Positions 54,069 to 61,733 of a stretch of 64,000 bases of DNA are shown piece after piece. This DNA comes from Verrucomicrobiota bacterium. Lineage in GTDB: Bacteria > Verrucomicrobiota > Verrucomicrobiia > Opitutales > Opitutaceae. The notes below the pieces were generated by a model. It had not been told where the DNA came from and searched no databases. It was given only the letters and a program-made list of their open reading frames with translations. The DNA lies in contig JACRKC010000124.1 in the NCBI GenBank assembly GCA_016235555.1, positions 1 through 64,000 on the forward strand. The letters run 5' to 3'. Within the stretch, counting starts at the first letter, position 1. Each line of letters begins with the position of its first letter. A program made the position numbers and the translations under genes.

Positions 54069-54212
54069 CCAGCCGGCGCGGGCGAACACGCGCCAAACCG
54101 CGTGTCCGATTCCTGATTTACGCCCCGCGAGGAGGTGAACCGCGGGTTGGCTGGCGTGCGTGATCGGCCAAAGAACCCGATGCAGCGGCAACGACGCCTG
54201 GCCGGACTGACG

Positions 54213-54510
54213 ATGCCCATGCCGAACCGAGACCGAGCGCGTGAAGACCGCAACACCTGGAGATTGTCGTCGATTGCCACGATGAGAGCGAAGCGTGGCA
54301 GGGCTGGTGATGCTACCTCGACGGCAAGCTGGGGTGTCCGTTTGAGGCGGAGTGCATCCGCGAGCGGCCGGCGTCGCCGCTGAAGAGGGGAGAACGGGTG
54401 ACCGTTGCCGGCCTGCTCGACGACGATGAGGCGGCGGACGCGCTCGGCGAGATGGAGGTGAAATCGCGTGGCCGGGCCGGACACTGGGGGAGGCCTTGGC
54501 ACAGCTCATA
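54213..54510 (+). pseudogene. Decayed CcbP-like calcium-binding protein gene
   Basis: Fragments read MPNRDRAREDRNT in one frame, then LEIVVDCHDESEAWQGW followed by TGA (54308-54310), then CYLDGKLGCPFEAECIRERP and ASPLKRGERVTVAGLLDDDE, and finally RTLGEALAQL in another frame. Together they match the order of the CcbP calcium-binding family (a short charged start, EIVVD, GWYYYLED-like, PF.A.CI.ER..SPL..G..V.V.G, then a terminal L-x-V-P-L-A-Q-L). At least two frameshifts (about 54245-54262 and 54475-54487) and one in-frame stop break it. CcbP-like proteins are small acidic calcium binders. This copy is no longer expressible as one protein unless sequencing errors explain all three lesions. Confidence 0.7.
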
Positions 54511-54697
54511 CCAATGGCGGTTGATATTTGGACGTCAGCCGCAGGTCGGGCTTTGCGCCCGACCTTCGTCCTACCGGGTGGCGCAAGGGCGACGGTTCTG
54601 CTTCCGCCGGTTCAAAGCCGCCGGAAAGAACTTCAACTTTGACCGAGCTTCTTAGCGCATTCGCAACCCTCACGCAGACGACCGGCCGGCTTCCTGG

Positions 54698-54814
54698 TGC
54701 AGCGACACCGAGATTTCGTGGGGTGTAGCCGCGAGCGTGAGCGAGTGGTTTCCGGGCGCGCCACTCGCTCGCAGCTACCCGGCGTTGCGCTGTCACGTTT
54801 CTTCCGGGGCGCTG
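54698..54814 (+). repeat. Dispersed ~120-bp repeat, copy 2
   Basis: It begins GTGCAGCGACACCGAGATTT and ends CTTCCGGGGCGCTG. The inner inverted repeat is GTGAGCGAGTGG against CCACTCGCTCGC. It abuts the 3' end of the glycoside-hydrolase-like gene at 54817 and is the inverted counterpart of 44205-44333. Confidence 0.75.
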
Positions 54815-54816
54815 CA

Positions 54817-56430
54817 CTACGTCGGATCAATCAGCGACCCCGGCTTGGCCGGGTGGCCGTCCGGCCCCACCCGGCGAAGGCGGATGGCCATGCCGGGCTT
54901 GCCGGGCAACGTCACGGCGCGGCCCTGGGCGTCGACGAAATAGTAGTTGTCCGCCTTAACCGCCCGAAACTCGCCCTCGATGGGGGTGATCGTCATCGCC
55001 CAGGTGTCAATCACCTCGGCTTTGAATTTCATGCCGGCCGTCACGCCATTCTTGTAGACGCGAAACGGCCATGAAGTCGGAGCCTCGCGTCCGAAATAGA
55101 TCAGATAGTAGTCGCCCGGCCGGCCGCCGACCCGGGGATCCTGCCAGCGGTCGATCGGATCGAGGCCGCCGGCCGGACCTTCCTCCATGATCTTGCGCAG
55201 AAACGCGAGGCGCGGCGCGCTCGTGCCTTTGAGCCTGCCGCCGAACGACGTCCAGGTATCCTCGTTGACGAGAAAATAATCGCCGTGTCCGACGTAGGTG
55301 CCGGCCACCGTGCCGCACCAAAAGCGGTGCACCAATTCCTCCCCGGACAGGTTGCCCCAGCGATACGGGCTTTGGCCCTCGTATTTCACCTCGTCGTAGA
55401 CCACCGGCTTGCGAAACGCGTCCCGGTAGAGTTCCGCGCGGCCCGGCTCCTCGACGGCCGAACCGTTCTGCATGCTGACGTGCGTCACCCACGCCCGGCG
55501 GTGGTCGTAGATGAGACTGCCGTTGTGGATCGATCGGAGGTGGTGGAACGGATCGCTGGCCTGCACGAGCGCGCCGAGGCGATCCCAGTCGGCCTCGGTT
55601 TTCGTGCGGAGGAAGTCATACTCGTTGGCGAGCGACCACCAGACGTTGCGATAGGCCGCGAAGCGTGCGACGACGTAGCGCACGAATGCGTCGTCCCGCT
55701 CCGCGCTCATCGTCTCGAAGCCCCACTTGCCATACGGGTTGAACAAGATCACGTCGGCCTCGACGCCGAGATCGCGGAGCTGCGCGAGGCGTTTTTCGTA
55801 GTGCTGGAAATACCCGGGATTGAAGCGCGTGTAGTCCCAATCATGCGGCGGCTGGCCGGCGAAGGGCCAGCGTGGCGGCGCGAAACGCTTCTGATACGGG
55901 GTCGGCTGCGGCGTGAGCAACATGCGCGCCTTGTTGAACGGCGCCGTCGCCAGCGTCTTCAGCGTTTCCTCCTGCACTTCCTCCGGCGTGTCGGTCCAGT
56001 TGTAGATGGTCGTGCCGACCGGCTGGAACGGCGTGCCGTCCGCGTAGGCGAAATGATAGGTGCCATGCACGCGCACCGGACCGTGATTGCCCTTCGCGGC
56101 GGGCGTGACCTCAAACGTCCCGCTCTGCCCCGTCAGCGGCCAGCGATTGCTCTTCGTTTCGTAGCGCCACACGCCGGTTTCCGCGGGCATGAAACGCACG
56201 CGGTAAATGCCGCCGCCATCGTAGAAGCCCGGCACCTCGACGCTGCGCCCGCCGTTTTCAAACACGGCGGAGACCCGCACCTCGACGAACGGATTGCCGT
56301 CACCCGGCCCGGGCAGTTCGAGTTGGAAAACATCCCAGCGCTGCACGGAGCGGGGGGTGTCGGCGGCGGCAACGGACGAAACGATCGCCAGTACGAGCGC
56401 GCCGGCGCGAAGGTGGAAGTGGCAGTTCAT
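54817..56430 (-). CDS. DUF5060/DUF4038 glycoside hydrolase-like protein (GH140 apiosidase-like)
   Basis: A 537-residue exported protein with signal peptide MNCHFHLRAGALVLAIVSSV. An N-terminal Ig-like DUF5060 domain (about 24-115) includes QRWDVFQLELPGPGDGNPFV, FYDGGGIYRVRFMPAETGVW and RYETKSN. A TIM-barrel DUF4038-type catalytic domain follows (HFAYADGTPFQPVGTTIYNW, FNKARMLLTPQP, VWWSLANEYDFLRTKTEADW with the presumed acid/base Glu in NEYD, and a later Glu in VVYDEVKYEG). The C-terminal part is a small beta-sandwich. In GH140 this fold removes D-apiose from rhamnogalacturonan II side chains, but other DUF4038 proteins have different or unknown substrates. Two oxidoreductases lie upstream on the same strand. 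Confidence 0.82.
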   Translation of the reverse strand: MNCHFHLRAGALVLAIVSSVAAADTPRSVQRWDVFQLELPGPGDGNPFVEVRVSAVFENGGRSVEVPGFYDGGGIYRVRFMPAETGVWRYETKSNRWPLTGQSGTFEVTPAAKGNHGPVRVHGTYHFAYADGTPFQPVGTTIYNWTDTPEEVQEETLKTLATAPFNKARMLLTPQPTPYQKRFAPPRWPFAGQPPHDWDYTRFNPGYFQHYEKRLAQLRDLGVEADVILFNPYGKWGFETMSAERDDAFVRYVVARFAAYRNVWWSLANEYDFLRTKTEADWDRLGALVQASDPFHHLRSIHNGSLIYDHRRAWVTHVSMQNGSAVEEPGRAELYRDAFRKPVVYDEVKYEGQSPYRWGNLSGEELVHRFWCGTVAGTYVGHGDYFLVNEDTWTSFGGRLKGTSAPRLAFLRKIMEEGPAGGLDPIDRWQDPRVGGRPGDYYLIYFGREAPTSWPFRVYKNGVTAGMKFKAEVIDTWAMTITPIEGEFRAVKADNYYFVDAQGRAVTLPGKPGMAIRLRRVGPDGHPAKPGSLIDPT

Positions 56431-56437
56431 GCTTGTT

Positions 56438-56607
56438 GGGTTCGATCCCGCGAAGCTGGCTTCGCCTTGGTTGGTGTAGCCGTGAGCGTGAGCGAGTGGA
56501 CGAGAAACCACTCGCTCACGCTCGCAGCCACCGGAGCCGGAAATCGTGGGAAGGACATGATGGATGATTTGATCAAATGCCCCGGAGCTTGCTCCGGGGC
56601 TATTTAC
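56438..56607. repeat. Bipartite intergenic hairpin element, copy C
   Basis: The left unit GTTCGATCCCGCGAAGC contains CGAAGC-TG-GCTTCG and begins 8 bp from the start codon of the hydrolase gene. The cargo is an inverted repeat (56476-56499 with 56508-56531, GTAGCCGTGAGCGTGAGCGA) similar to the 120-bp dispersed repeat. The right unit is ATTTGATCAAAT then CCCCGGAGC-TT-GCTCCGGGG, ending TTTAC. Confidence 0.85.
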
Positions 56608-56703
56608 GGGAAAAATCGGGCCTCCGGCACGGTGCCGGGTCCGCGCTTATGCCGACTCGGCGCGAGGGAAAGTCCACGGAAAATCGAGCGGGACCAGACG
56701 CAT

Positions 56704-57531
56704 TCACGACATGAACAACCCGCCGTCGACGTTGATCGTCTGGCCGGTGATGTAGGCGGCGTCGGCGGAGGCGAGGAAGGCCACGAGGCCGGCCACGTCG
56801 TCGGGCGTGCCGACGCGCTGCATCGGGATGTTTTTCACCCACGACTGCATGAGCTCGCCGGGCGCGTAGTTGCCGAGGAGCGCCCCCCACGCGCGGTCGT
56901 TGTAGGCCCACATGTCGGTGTCGATGATGCCGGGGCAGATGGCGTTGACGGTGACGCCGTCGGGGGCGAGTTCCTTGGCGAGGCTTTGCGTGAGGCCGAC
57001 GACGCCGAATTTGCTAGCGGCGTAGTGCGGCGTGTAGATGAAGCCCTGCCGCGCCTGGCCCGACGCGGTGCTGATGATGCGGCCGGAGCGCCGTGGTTTC
57101 ATGCAACGCGCGGCGGCCTGCGCGCAGAGGAAGACGCCTTTCGTGTTCACCGCCATGATGCGGTCCCAGTCCTGCTCGGACAGTTCCTCGAGGCGCGCGA
57201 TGGTGATGACGCCGGCGTTCTGGATCGAAACATCGACGGCGCCAAACGTGATCATCGCGGTGTCGTAGAGGCGCGTGACCTCGGCGTGGCTGGTCACATC
57301 GCAGAGGCACGGCAGCGCGCGGGCGCCGGTGGCGCGGGTGATCTCGGCGGAGGTGTCGTTCACCGCGGGTTCGTTGGCGGAGAGGACGAGGTTGGCGCCC
57401 TCGCGGGCGAAACGCAGCGCGAGTCCGCGGCCGATGCCGCGGCTCGCGCCGGTGATGACGACGGTTTTGCCGACGAAGCGGCGCAGCGCGGGCTCGGGCG
57501 AAGTGGTGGAGGCGGCGGTGGAGGAGTTCAT
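56704..57531 (-). CDS. Short-chain dehydrogenase/reductase (SDR)
   Basis: A 275-residue classical SDR. The start MNSSTAASTTSPEPALRRFV overlaps the stop of the upstream gene (ATGA). GKTVVITGASRGIGRGLALR is the NAD(P)-binding T-G-x3-G-x-G motif, SIQNAGVITIARL the N-A-G motif, IISTASGQARQGFIYTPHYA the catalytic Ser region, and YAASK the Tyr/Lys pair. ICPGIIDTDMW and the C-terminal ITGQTINVDGGLFMS are typical. Substrates of SDRs cannot be told from sequence at this level. Coupling to the phosphogluconate-dehydrogenase-like gene suggests consecutive steps in one sugar-acid route. Confidence 0.93.
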   Translation of the reverse strand: MNSSTAASTTSPEPALRRFVGKTVVITGASRGIGRGLALRFAREGANLVLSANEPAVNDTSAEITRATGARALPCLCDVTSHAEVTRLYDTAMITFGAVDVSIQNAGVITIARLEELSEQDWDRIMAVNTKGVFLCAQAAARCMKPRRSGRIISTASGQARQGFIYTPHYAASKFGVVGLTQSLAKELAPDGVTVNAICPGIIDTDMWAYNDRAWGALLGNYAPGELMQSWVKNIPMQRVGTPDDVAGLVAFLASADAAYITGQTINVDGGLFMS

Positions 57532-58397
57532 GGAGAATCGGCGTCCGGTGCGCGGCCGGAGACGATCGCCTTCGTCTGCGCGCGCACGCTGGCGGGATCG
57601 AAGAGCGTGCGCCAGTCGGCTTGCAGCATGCGGCCGCGGCCGTAGCGGGCGATGAGCGTGCAGCCGTCGCTGAAGGGAAAATTCACGCGGCCGAACGCGA
57701 TGCCGAGGGCGACTTTGATGTGGCCGAACATGAAGTCCTCCGCCGCCGCGCGCGGCACGCCGCGGTGCACGGCTTCCTCCAGCGCCTCGCGCATCGTGAT
57801 CGTCAGGCCGATCGCGATCGTCTCGGCCATCGTCGGCTCGAGGAGCGCCATTTGCTCGAGCGTGATGCGGTGCGAGCGCGTGACGGGCGCGTAGATGTCG
57901 CGGGCCACGCGTTCGCCGAGGGCGAAGTGCGCCTCCGGCCCCTGGATCAAAGAGCACACGATCGCCTGCCGCGCGTGCGTGCCGCCGAAGAAGTCGTCGA
58001 TCTCCTCCTTCGTGGAAAACTGCTCGAAGACGCTCGGGTGGCACGGATGGCTGGCGAAATACGTGACGTCGGCGCGCGCCGGCAATTCGCCCGCGTGCGC
58101 CGCGGCGGGGTCGAGCAGCATCACGATCGTGCCGGGTCGCACGAGCGGCACGGCCTCGCGCGCGATCGCGCCGAGGATGCGGTCGGGCAGCGCGAGGATG
58201 ACGACATCGGCGCGCGCCAGCGCGGCGTCGCGGGGCACGGGCGCGAGGCCGCGCTCGTGCAAATTGGCGAGGCCGCGCTCACCGGTCTCGACGCAGAGCA
58301 CCGTGTAGTCCGCGCGATCCTTGAGGTGATCGGTGATGCGGCAGCCCATCTTGCCGCCGGCGCCGAGCAGCGCGATCGTGAGGGGTGGGTTGGTCAT
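57528..58397 (-). CDS. Phosphogluconate dehydrogenase-like oxidoreductase (possible apionate oxidoisomerase)
   Basis: A 289-residue NAD(P)-dependent enzyme starting MTNPPLTIALLGAGGKMGCR, the Rossmann turn. DVVILALPDRILGAIAREAV is the second strand region, TYFASHPCHPSVFEQFSTKE follows, and FGGTHARQAIVCSLIQGPEA leads to the helical C-terminal domain (LLEPTMAETIAIGLTITMRE, AAEDFMFGHIKVALGIAFGR). The C-terminal type is that of the phosphogluconate dehydrogenase-like PGDH_C family, whose known member ApnO isomerises and oxidises D-apionate. With a GH140-like hydrolase close by, an apiose-related role is attractive but not proven. Family call firm, function tentative. Confidence 0.78.
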   Translation of the reverse strand: MTNPPLTIALLGAGGKMGCRITDHLKDRADYTVLCVETGERGLANLHERGLAPVPRDAALARADVVILALPDRILGAIAREAVPLVRPGTIVMLLDPAAAHAGELPARADVTYFASHPCHPSVFEQFSTKEEIDDFFGGTHARQAIVCSLIQGPEAHFALGERVARDIYAPVTRSHRITLEQMALLEPTMAETIAIGLTITMREALEEAVHRGVPRAAAEDFMFGHIKVALGIAFGRVNFPFSDGCTLIARYGRGRMLQADWRTLFDPASVRAQTKAIVSGRAPDADSP

Positions 58398-58906
58398 GGG
58401 GATGCGGTTGCCGTGTCGCGCGGGGCGCACTCCTGAAGCAGGATCACGCGAAAAGCACCGGGCGGAATCCTAGCGGGAGGCCGGAAAGTTTCCACCGCTC
58501 CCGTGCCTGGTTGTTCCGGGAAAATAACCGTGGCGGCGGGGTGAAGCTCCGCCAGCCGCTGGAAGGCGCGTGGCCGCTCAGAGGGCGTCGAGAAGGGCAG
58601 AGCGCGACCTCCGGGCGGGCCGAACGCCGCTTCGCGACCCGCGCGCAGAACGGCCGGCCCGGAGGTCCGGCCCTACCTTCGAACAATCTTTTTCGCCGCG
58701 CTCTCGGACAACACGTGGCAGTCGAGGTGGAGCGCGGTGCCCTCAACGCGCGGGGTTGAAGGTGGGCGCGGGTTTACCGCGCGACTCGTCGGGGCGTAAA
58801 GCCCCTCCCGTCAAAAGCGCGTTGGGGGCAACGCGCTCCACCACTTACACTGCGGTTTCGAATGCGCGCGCTCAACTGCACGATTCCGGCTGAGACCGGC
58901 GGAGGT
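58398..58906. other. Repeat-filled intergenic region (509 bp)
   Basis: No coding frame looks real. It has a GGCCGGCCCGGAGGTCCGGC-type inverted repeat (about 58595-58677), followed by TTTTTCGCCGCGCTCTCGGA, then the 117-bp compound repeat (58726-58842), then TGCACGATTCCGGCTGAGAC. Similar blocks occur between 18.0 and 18.4 kb. It should hold the promoter of the two-oxidoreductase operon near its left end. Confidence 0.65.
58726..58842. repeat. 117-bp compound inverted repeat, copy 2
   Basis: The outer arms GGTGGAGCGCGGTGCCCTCA and GGGGGCAACGCGCTCCACC enclose CGACTCGTCGGGGCGTAAAG and GCCCCTCCC. Total length and order equal the copy at 18033-18149. Confidence 0.75.
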
Positions 58907-60145
58907 TCATCGCGGGGCGGGCGCGAGTCCTTCCAGCACGGCGACGGCGGCGAAGCCGAGCGTAGGGGCGCCGTCGCGGCCGGCGGCGTTGACGGAGGTG
59001 TTGAGCGCGTCGCGCCACTTTTGATTTTCGCCGATCCAGCGGAGGGCGGTGGCGAAGTTGTCGGTCCAGGTGCCGGTGTAGCCGCGCGCGAGCGTTTCGG
59101 CGGCGGCTTGGTCGAGGCCGCGGGTGAGCGCATCGAGCAGCGGGGCGCGAAACGCGTGCCGGGGCGGGAGCGCGTGGTAGAGGTGGAGCAGTTCGCGCAG
59201 GAGGATGTTGTGGTAGACGGCGCAGGCGTTGTGCGCGTCGAACCAGCGGCCGCCGGGCAGCTGACCGGGCAGCACGCCGACCTCGGCCTTGGCGATGGCG
59301 GCGGTGAGGAATTTTTCGTCGCCGGTGGCATTTGCGAGATGGGCGAGGAAGCCGACGCTGAAGGCGTTGTAGTTCCAGTTGGTGACGAGCGGACGGCGTG
59401 CGGCCCACTCGCCGGCGCGGCGGGCGGCGGCGAGGTAGCGCTCGTCGCGCGTGAGCTCCCAGGCGCTCAGCAGCGCGTGGCCGCAGAGGCCGTGATCGAA
59501 TTGCAGACCGCCGTCGGTGGCGTCGTCGGGGATCCAGTCATCTTTCACGATCTCCGGGTGCTGCTCGATCGCGCGGGCGACGATCTGGCCGACTTTTTCG
59601 CGCGGGTGGAGCGCGGGGCCGATGGGAAACGGGAAGACACCGCTCGGATGCTGGAGTTTGACCAACCAATCGGCGCCGGCGCGCACGTGGCGCGTTAGAA
59701 CTGCGCGATGCTCGGGGACGACGAGTGCGGTGCGAGCGAGGCTGTCGAGCGGCCAGGCGGCCTCGCGCAAACCGGCGTTCATCTCGCGCGGGTTGCCCGT
59801 GGGATTCTTCGTCCAGGCCAGCCCGCGCACACCGCGCTCGATTTCGCGCAGCCACCAGGTGCGGAGTTTCGCGGCGTCGAAGGGTGAGGCGCTGACGGGA
59901 GGAAAGTAGCGCGTGGCCGTCTCGGGGTTGCCGGCCCACGAGCCGAGGATGGCGGTGGCATCGGCGGCGGCGGCGCGGACGGCCGGCGCGTCACCCTGCG
60001 CGAGGGCGCGGCGACCGGCCTCGAGCGCCGGGCGAACGCGGGCGGTGAGGTCGGCGGGCGGACGGTCGCCGGGAGTTTGGGCGAGGGCGTGCGAGAAAAC
60101 GGCGCCGGTTGCGAACAGGACGAGGGCAAGGCGGAGAAGCGTCAC
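58907..60145 (-). CDS. Secreted (alpha/alpha)-barrel-like hypothetical protein
   Basis: A 412-residue exported protein. The best start is GTG at the complement of 60143-60145, giving signal peptide VTLLRLALVLFATGAVFSHA; an ATG 31 codons upstream has no signal-like sequence before it. The mature part is helical, with repeated aromatic-rich segments such as FDAAKLRTWWLREIERGVRG, AGADWLVKLQHPSGVFPFPI, FDHGLCGHALLSAWELTRDE, VTNWNYNAFSVGFLAHLANA and GTWTDNFATALRWIGENQKW. The pattern fits an alpha/alpha toroid as in many glycan lyases and unsaturated-uronyl hydrolases, but no specific family is recognised. It starts 90 bp after the end of a sulfatase gene on the same strand, so a glycan-degrading role is plausible. 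Confidence 0.7.
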   Translation of the reverse strand: MTLLRLALVLFATGAVFSHALAQTPGDRPPADLTARVRPALEAGRRALAQGDAPAVRAAAADATAILGSWAGNPETATRYFPPVSASPFDAAKLRTWWLREIERGVRGLAWTKNPTGNPREMNAGLREAAWPLDSLARTALVVPEHRAVLTRHVRAGADWLVKLQHPSGVFPFPIGPALHPREKVGQIVARAIEQHPEIVKDDWIPDDATDGGLQFDHGLCGHALLSAWELTRDERYLAAARRAGEWAARRPLVTNWNYNAFSVGFLAHLANATGDEKFLTAAIAKAEVGVLPGQLPGGRWFDAHNACAVYHNILLRELLHLYHALPPRHAFRAPLLDALTRGLDQAAAETLARGYTGTWTDNFATALRWIGENQKWRDALNTSVNAAGRDGAPTLGFAAVAVLEGLAPAPR

Positions 60146-60234
60146 GGGGCGGGATGGAGATGGATGACGGTGTCGCGCGGAACGTGCGCGAGTGGAGCAC
60201 GAATTCAGCGCCCGGAGTAGAGGCGGCAGGTGGA

Positions 60235-61554
60235 TCACGGGCTGGCCGGGATCGGCCAGACGTAGCCGACGGCGGTCTTCTCGCGCTCGATGCGCGCGGT
60301 GAACTCCGCAATGCGGGCGGCGTGCGCGGGATCGGCGGAGAGGTCACGGAGTTCGCGCGGGTCGGTCTGCAAGTCGAAGAATTCGATCCGGCCGTGCTCG
60401 GGGTAGCGGATGAGTTTCCAGCGCTGGTCGCGCAGCGCGAACTGCTCGTGGCGGAAGTGCGTGAACGCCACGTCGCGCACCTGCTCGCGTTCTCCGCGCA
60501 GGATCGGCGCCAGGCTGAGGCCATCGACGCGCGCAGGCGGCGCGAAGCCCGCGAGGCGGCACAGCGTGGGAAACACGTCGATCAGGTGGACGAAGGCGCG
60601 GCTCTCGCGTGGCGCGATGCCGGGGCCGGCGATGAGCAGCGGGATGTGCAGGCCGCCGTGTTCGTAGACGTCGGACTTGGCGAAGCGCCCGTGATGGCCG
60701 AGGGAGAATCCGTTGTCGCCGAGGAAGACGACGATGGTGTTGGCGTCGGCCTTGGTCTCCGCGAGCGCGGCGAGGATCTGGCCCACGCCATCGTCAAGAA
60801 ACGAGATCGAAGCGTAATACTGGGCGAGCGCCTCGCGAGCACGCGTCTCGGTCCAGCCGGCGGCGTCCGCGGCCTGCTTCGGTTCGCGGCCCCGCTTCTT
60901 CGCGTTTTCGGCGGCCTCGTCGGCTTCGGCCCGGAGGAACGGATGCTGCGGACGAAACTCCGGCGGCAGCGCGATCTTGTCCGGCGCGTAGAGCGCGCGG
61001 AAGCGGTCGGTCGAGGGATAGGGCGAGTGCGGCACGCGCGGCTCGACCACGAGGAGGAACGGCCGCCGGCCGGCATGTTCGCGGATGAAGGGAAGCGCGT
61101 TGGCGAGATGCGTTTCGAGGGGAATCGAGCTGCCCTCGACGTTGCGCTCGAACTGGGCGTTGAGGGGCGAGGGGACGTTGACACCCTTGCCGGTCCGCAG
61201 CGTGGCATAGCCCGCGGCGCGAAACGCGCGGCCGAGCGCGTAGCCCGCCGGGTCGGTCTCGGCCGGCCGGGTTTGCGACCAGTGAAAGAGGCCGCGGCCG
61301 GAGTGGAGTTGCGTGCGCGCCGGCGTGCAGACAGCGGAGCGATCCGCGCCGGAGACGTAGGCGTGGCGGAAAACGACGCTGCGCCGCGCGAGCGCGTCGA
61401 GGTGCGGCGTCTTCAAGTCGGGGTGGCCGAAATAGCCGAGGGCGTCGGCGCGGTGATCGTCGGAGACGATGAGGACGATGTTGGGCGGCGCGGCGGGGGT
61501 GAGGGCGGCGAGCGCGAAGGCGAGGAGCGGAGCGAGCCAGGGGAAGAGCTTCAT
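60235..61554 (-). CDS. Secreted sulfatase
   Basis: A 439-residue exported sulfatase with signal MKLFPWLAPLLAFALAALTP. Asp32-Asp33 (VLIVSDDHRADALGYFG) bind calcium. The active-site motif is CTPAR at 76-80; Ala replaces the frequent Ser but the C-x-P-x-R core is intact, so formylglycine conversion is possible. FLGDNGFSLGHHG is the second metal motif, and FEPRV-type VVEPRVPHSPYPSTD precedes it. The closest general group is the iduronate/choline-type sulfatases, unspecific. It lies in tandem with the hypothetical secreted protein downstream and a second sulfatase upstream across a palindrome. Confidence 0.92.
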   Translation of the reverse strand: MKLFPWLAPLLAFALAALTPAAPPNIVLIVSDDHRADALGYFGHPDLKTPHLDALARRSVVFRHAYVSGADRSAVCTPARTQLHSGRGLFHWSQTRPAETDPAGYALGRAFRAAGYATLRTGKGVNVPSPLNAQFERNVEGSSIPLETHLANALPFIREHAGRRPFLLVVEPRVPHSPYPSTDRFRALYAPDKIALPPEFRPQHPFLRAEADEAAENAKKRGREPKQAADAAGWTETRAREALAQYYASISFLDDGVGQILAALAETKADANTIVVFLGDNGFSLGHHGRFAKSDVYEHGGLHIPLLIAGPGIAPRESRAFVHLIDVFPTLCRLAGFAPPARVDGLSLAPILRGEREQVRDVAFTHFRHEQFALRDQRWKLIRYPEHGRIEFFDLQTDPRELRDLSADPAHAARIAEFTARIEREKTAVGYVWPIPASP

Positions 61555-61631
61555 GGCAGGGGAACGTGACGGATGGGCGCGGCGATGGGGAGGAATTTTC
61601 CTCGGCGACGCGGCGGAGGAAAACGGCTCGG

Positions 61632-61713
61632 GGTGGAGCGGGTTGACCGCAACACGCTTTCAGGATTTTCGCACGTTCCCCAAACCAGCGCGTTGGGGTC
61701 AACGCGCTCCACC
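61632..61713. repeat. Palindrome between two sulfatase genes
   Basis: GGTGGAGCGGGTTGACCGCA against GGGGTCAACGCGCTCCACC over 82 bp. It belongs to the GGTGGAGCGCGTTG class also present near 5.1, 18.1 and 58.8 kb. It starts 78 bp upstream of the downstream sulfatase start. Confidence 0.75.
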
Positions 61714-61733
61714 TCGATCAGAAGACCGGCACA

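Larger units (their letters stand above)
53885..54816. other. 932-bp gap with a decayed gene and repeats
   Basis: No intact gene. It contains a palindrome (53987-54068), a CcbP-like pseudogene on the plus strand (54213-54510), a GTCGGGCTTTGCGCCCGAC hairpin near 54546-54564, and copy 2 of the 120-bp dispersed repeat (54698-54814). The uppS promoter should be in the first 50-100 bp. Confidence 0.7.

Noticed and set aside
54160-54520. A normal small gene on the minus strand of this gap
   Set aside because: Minus-strand translations are Arg/Pro-rich without family match, while the plus strand shows broken but recognisable CcbP-like blocks.
60235-61554. Inactive sulfatase because of CTPAR
   Set aside because: The formylglycine recognition core is C-x-P-x-R, which is intact; Ala in the fourth position is found in other Cys-type sulfatases, and the metal ligands are present.
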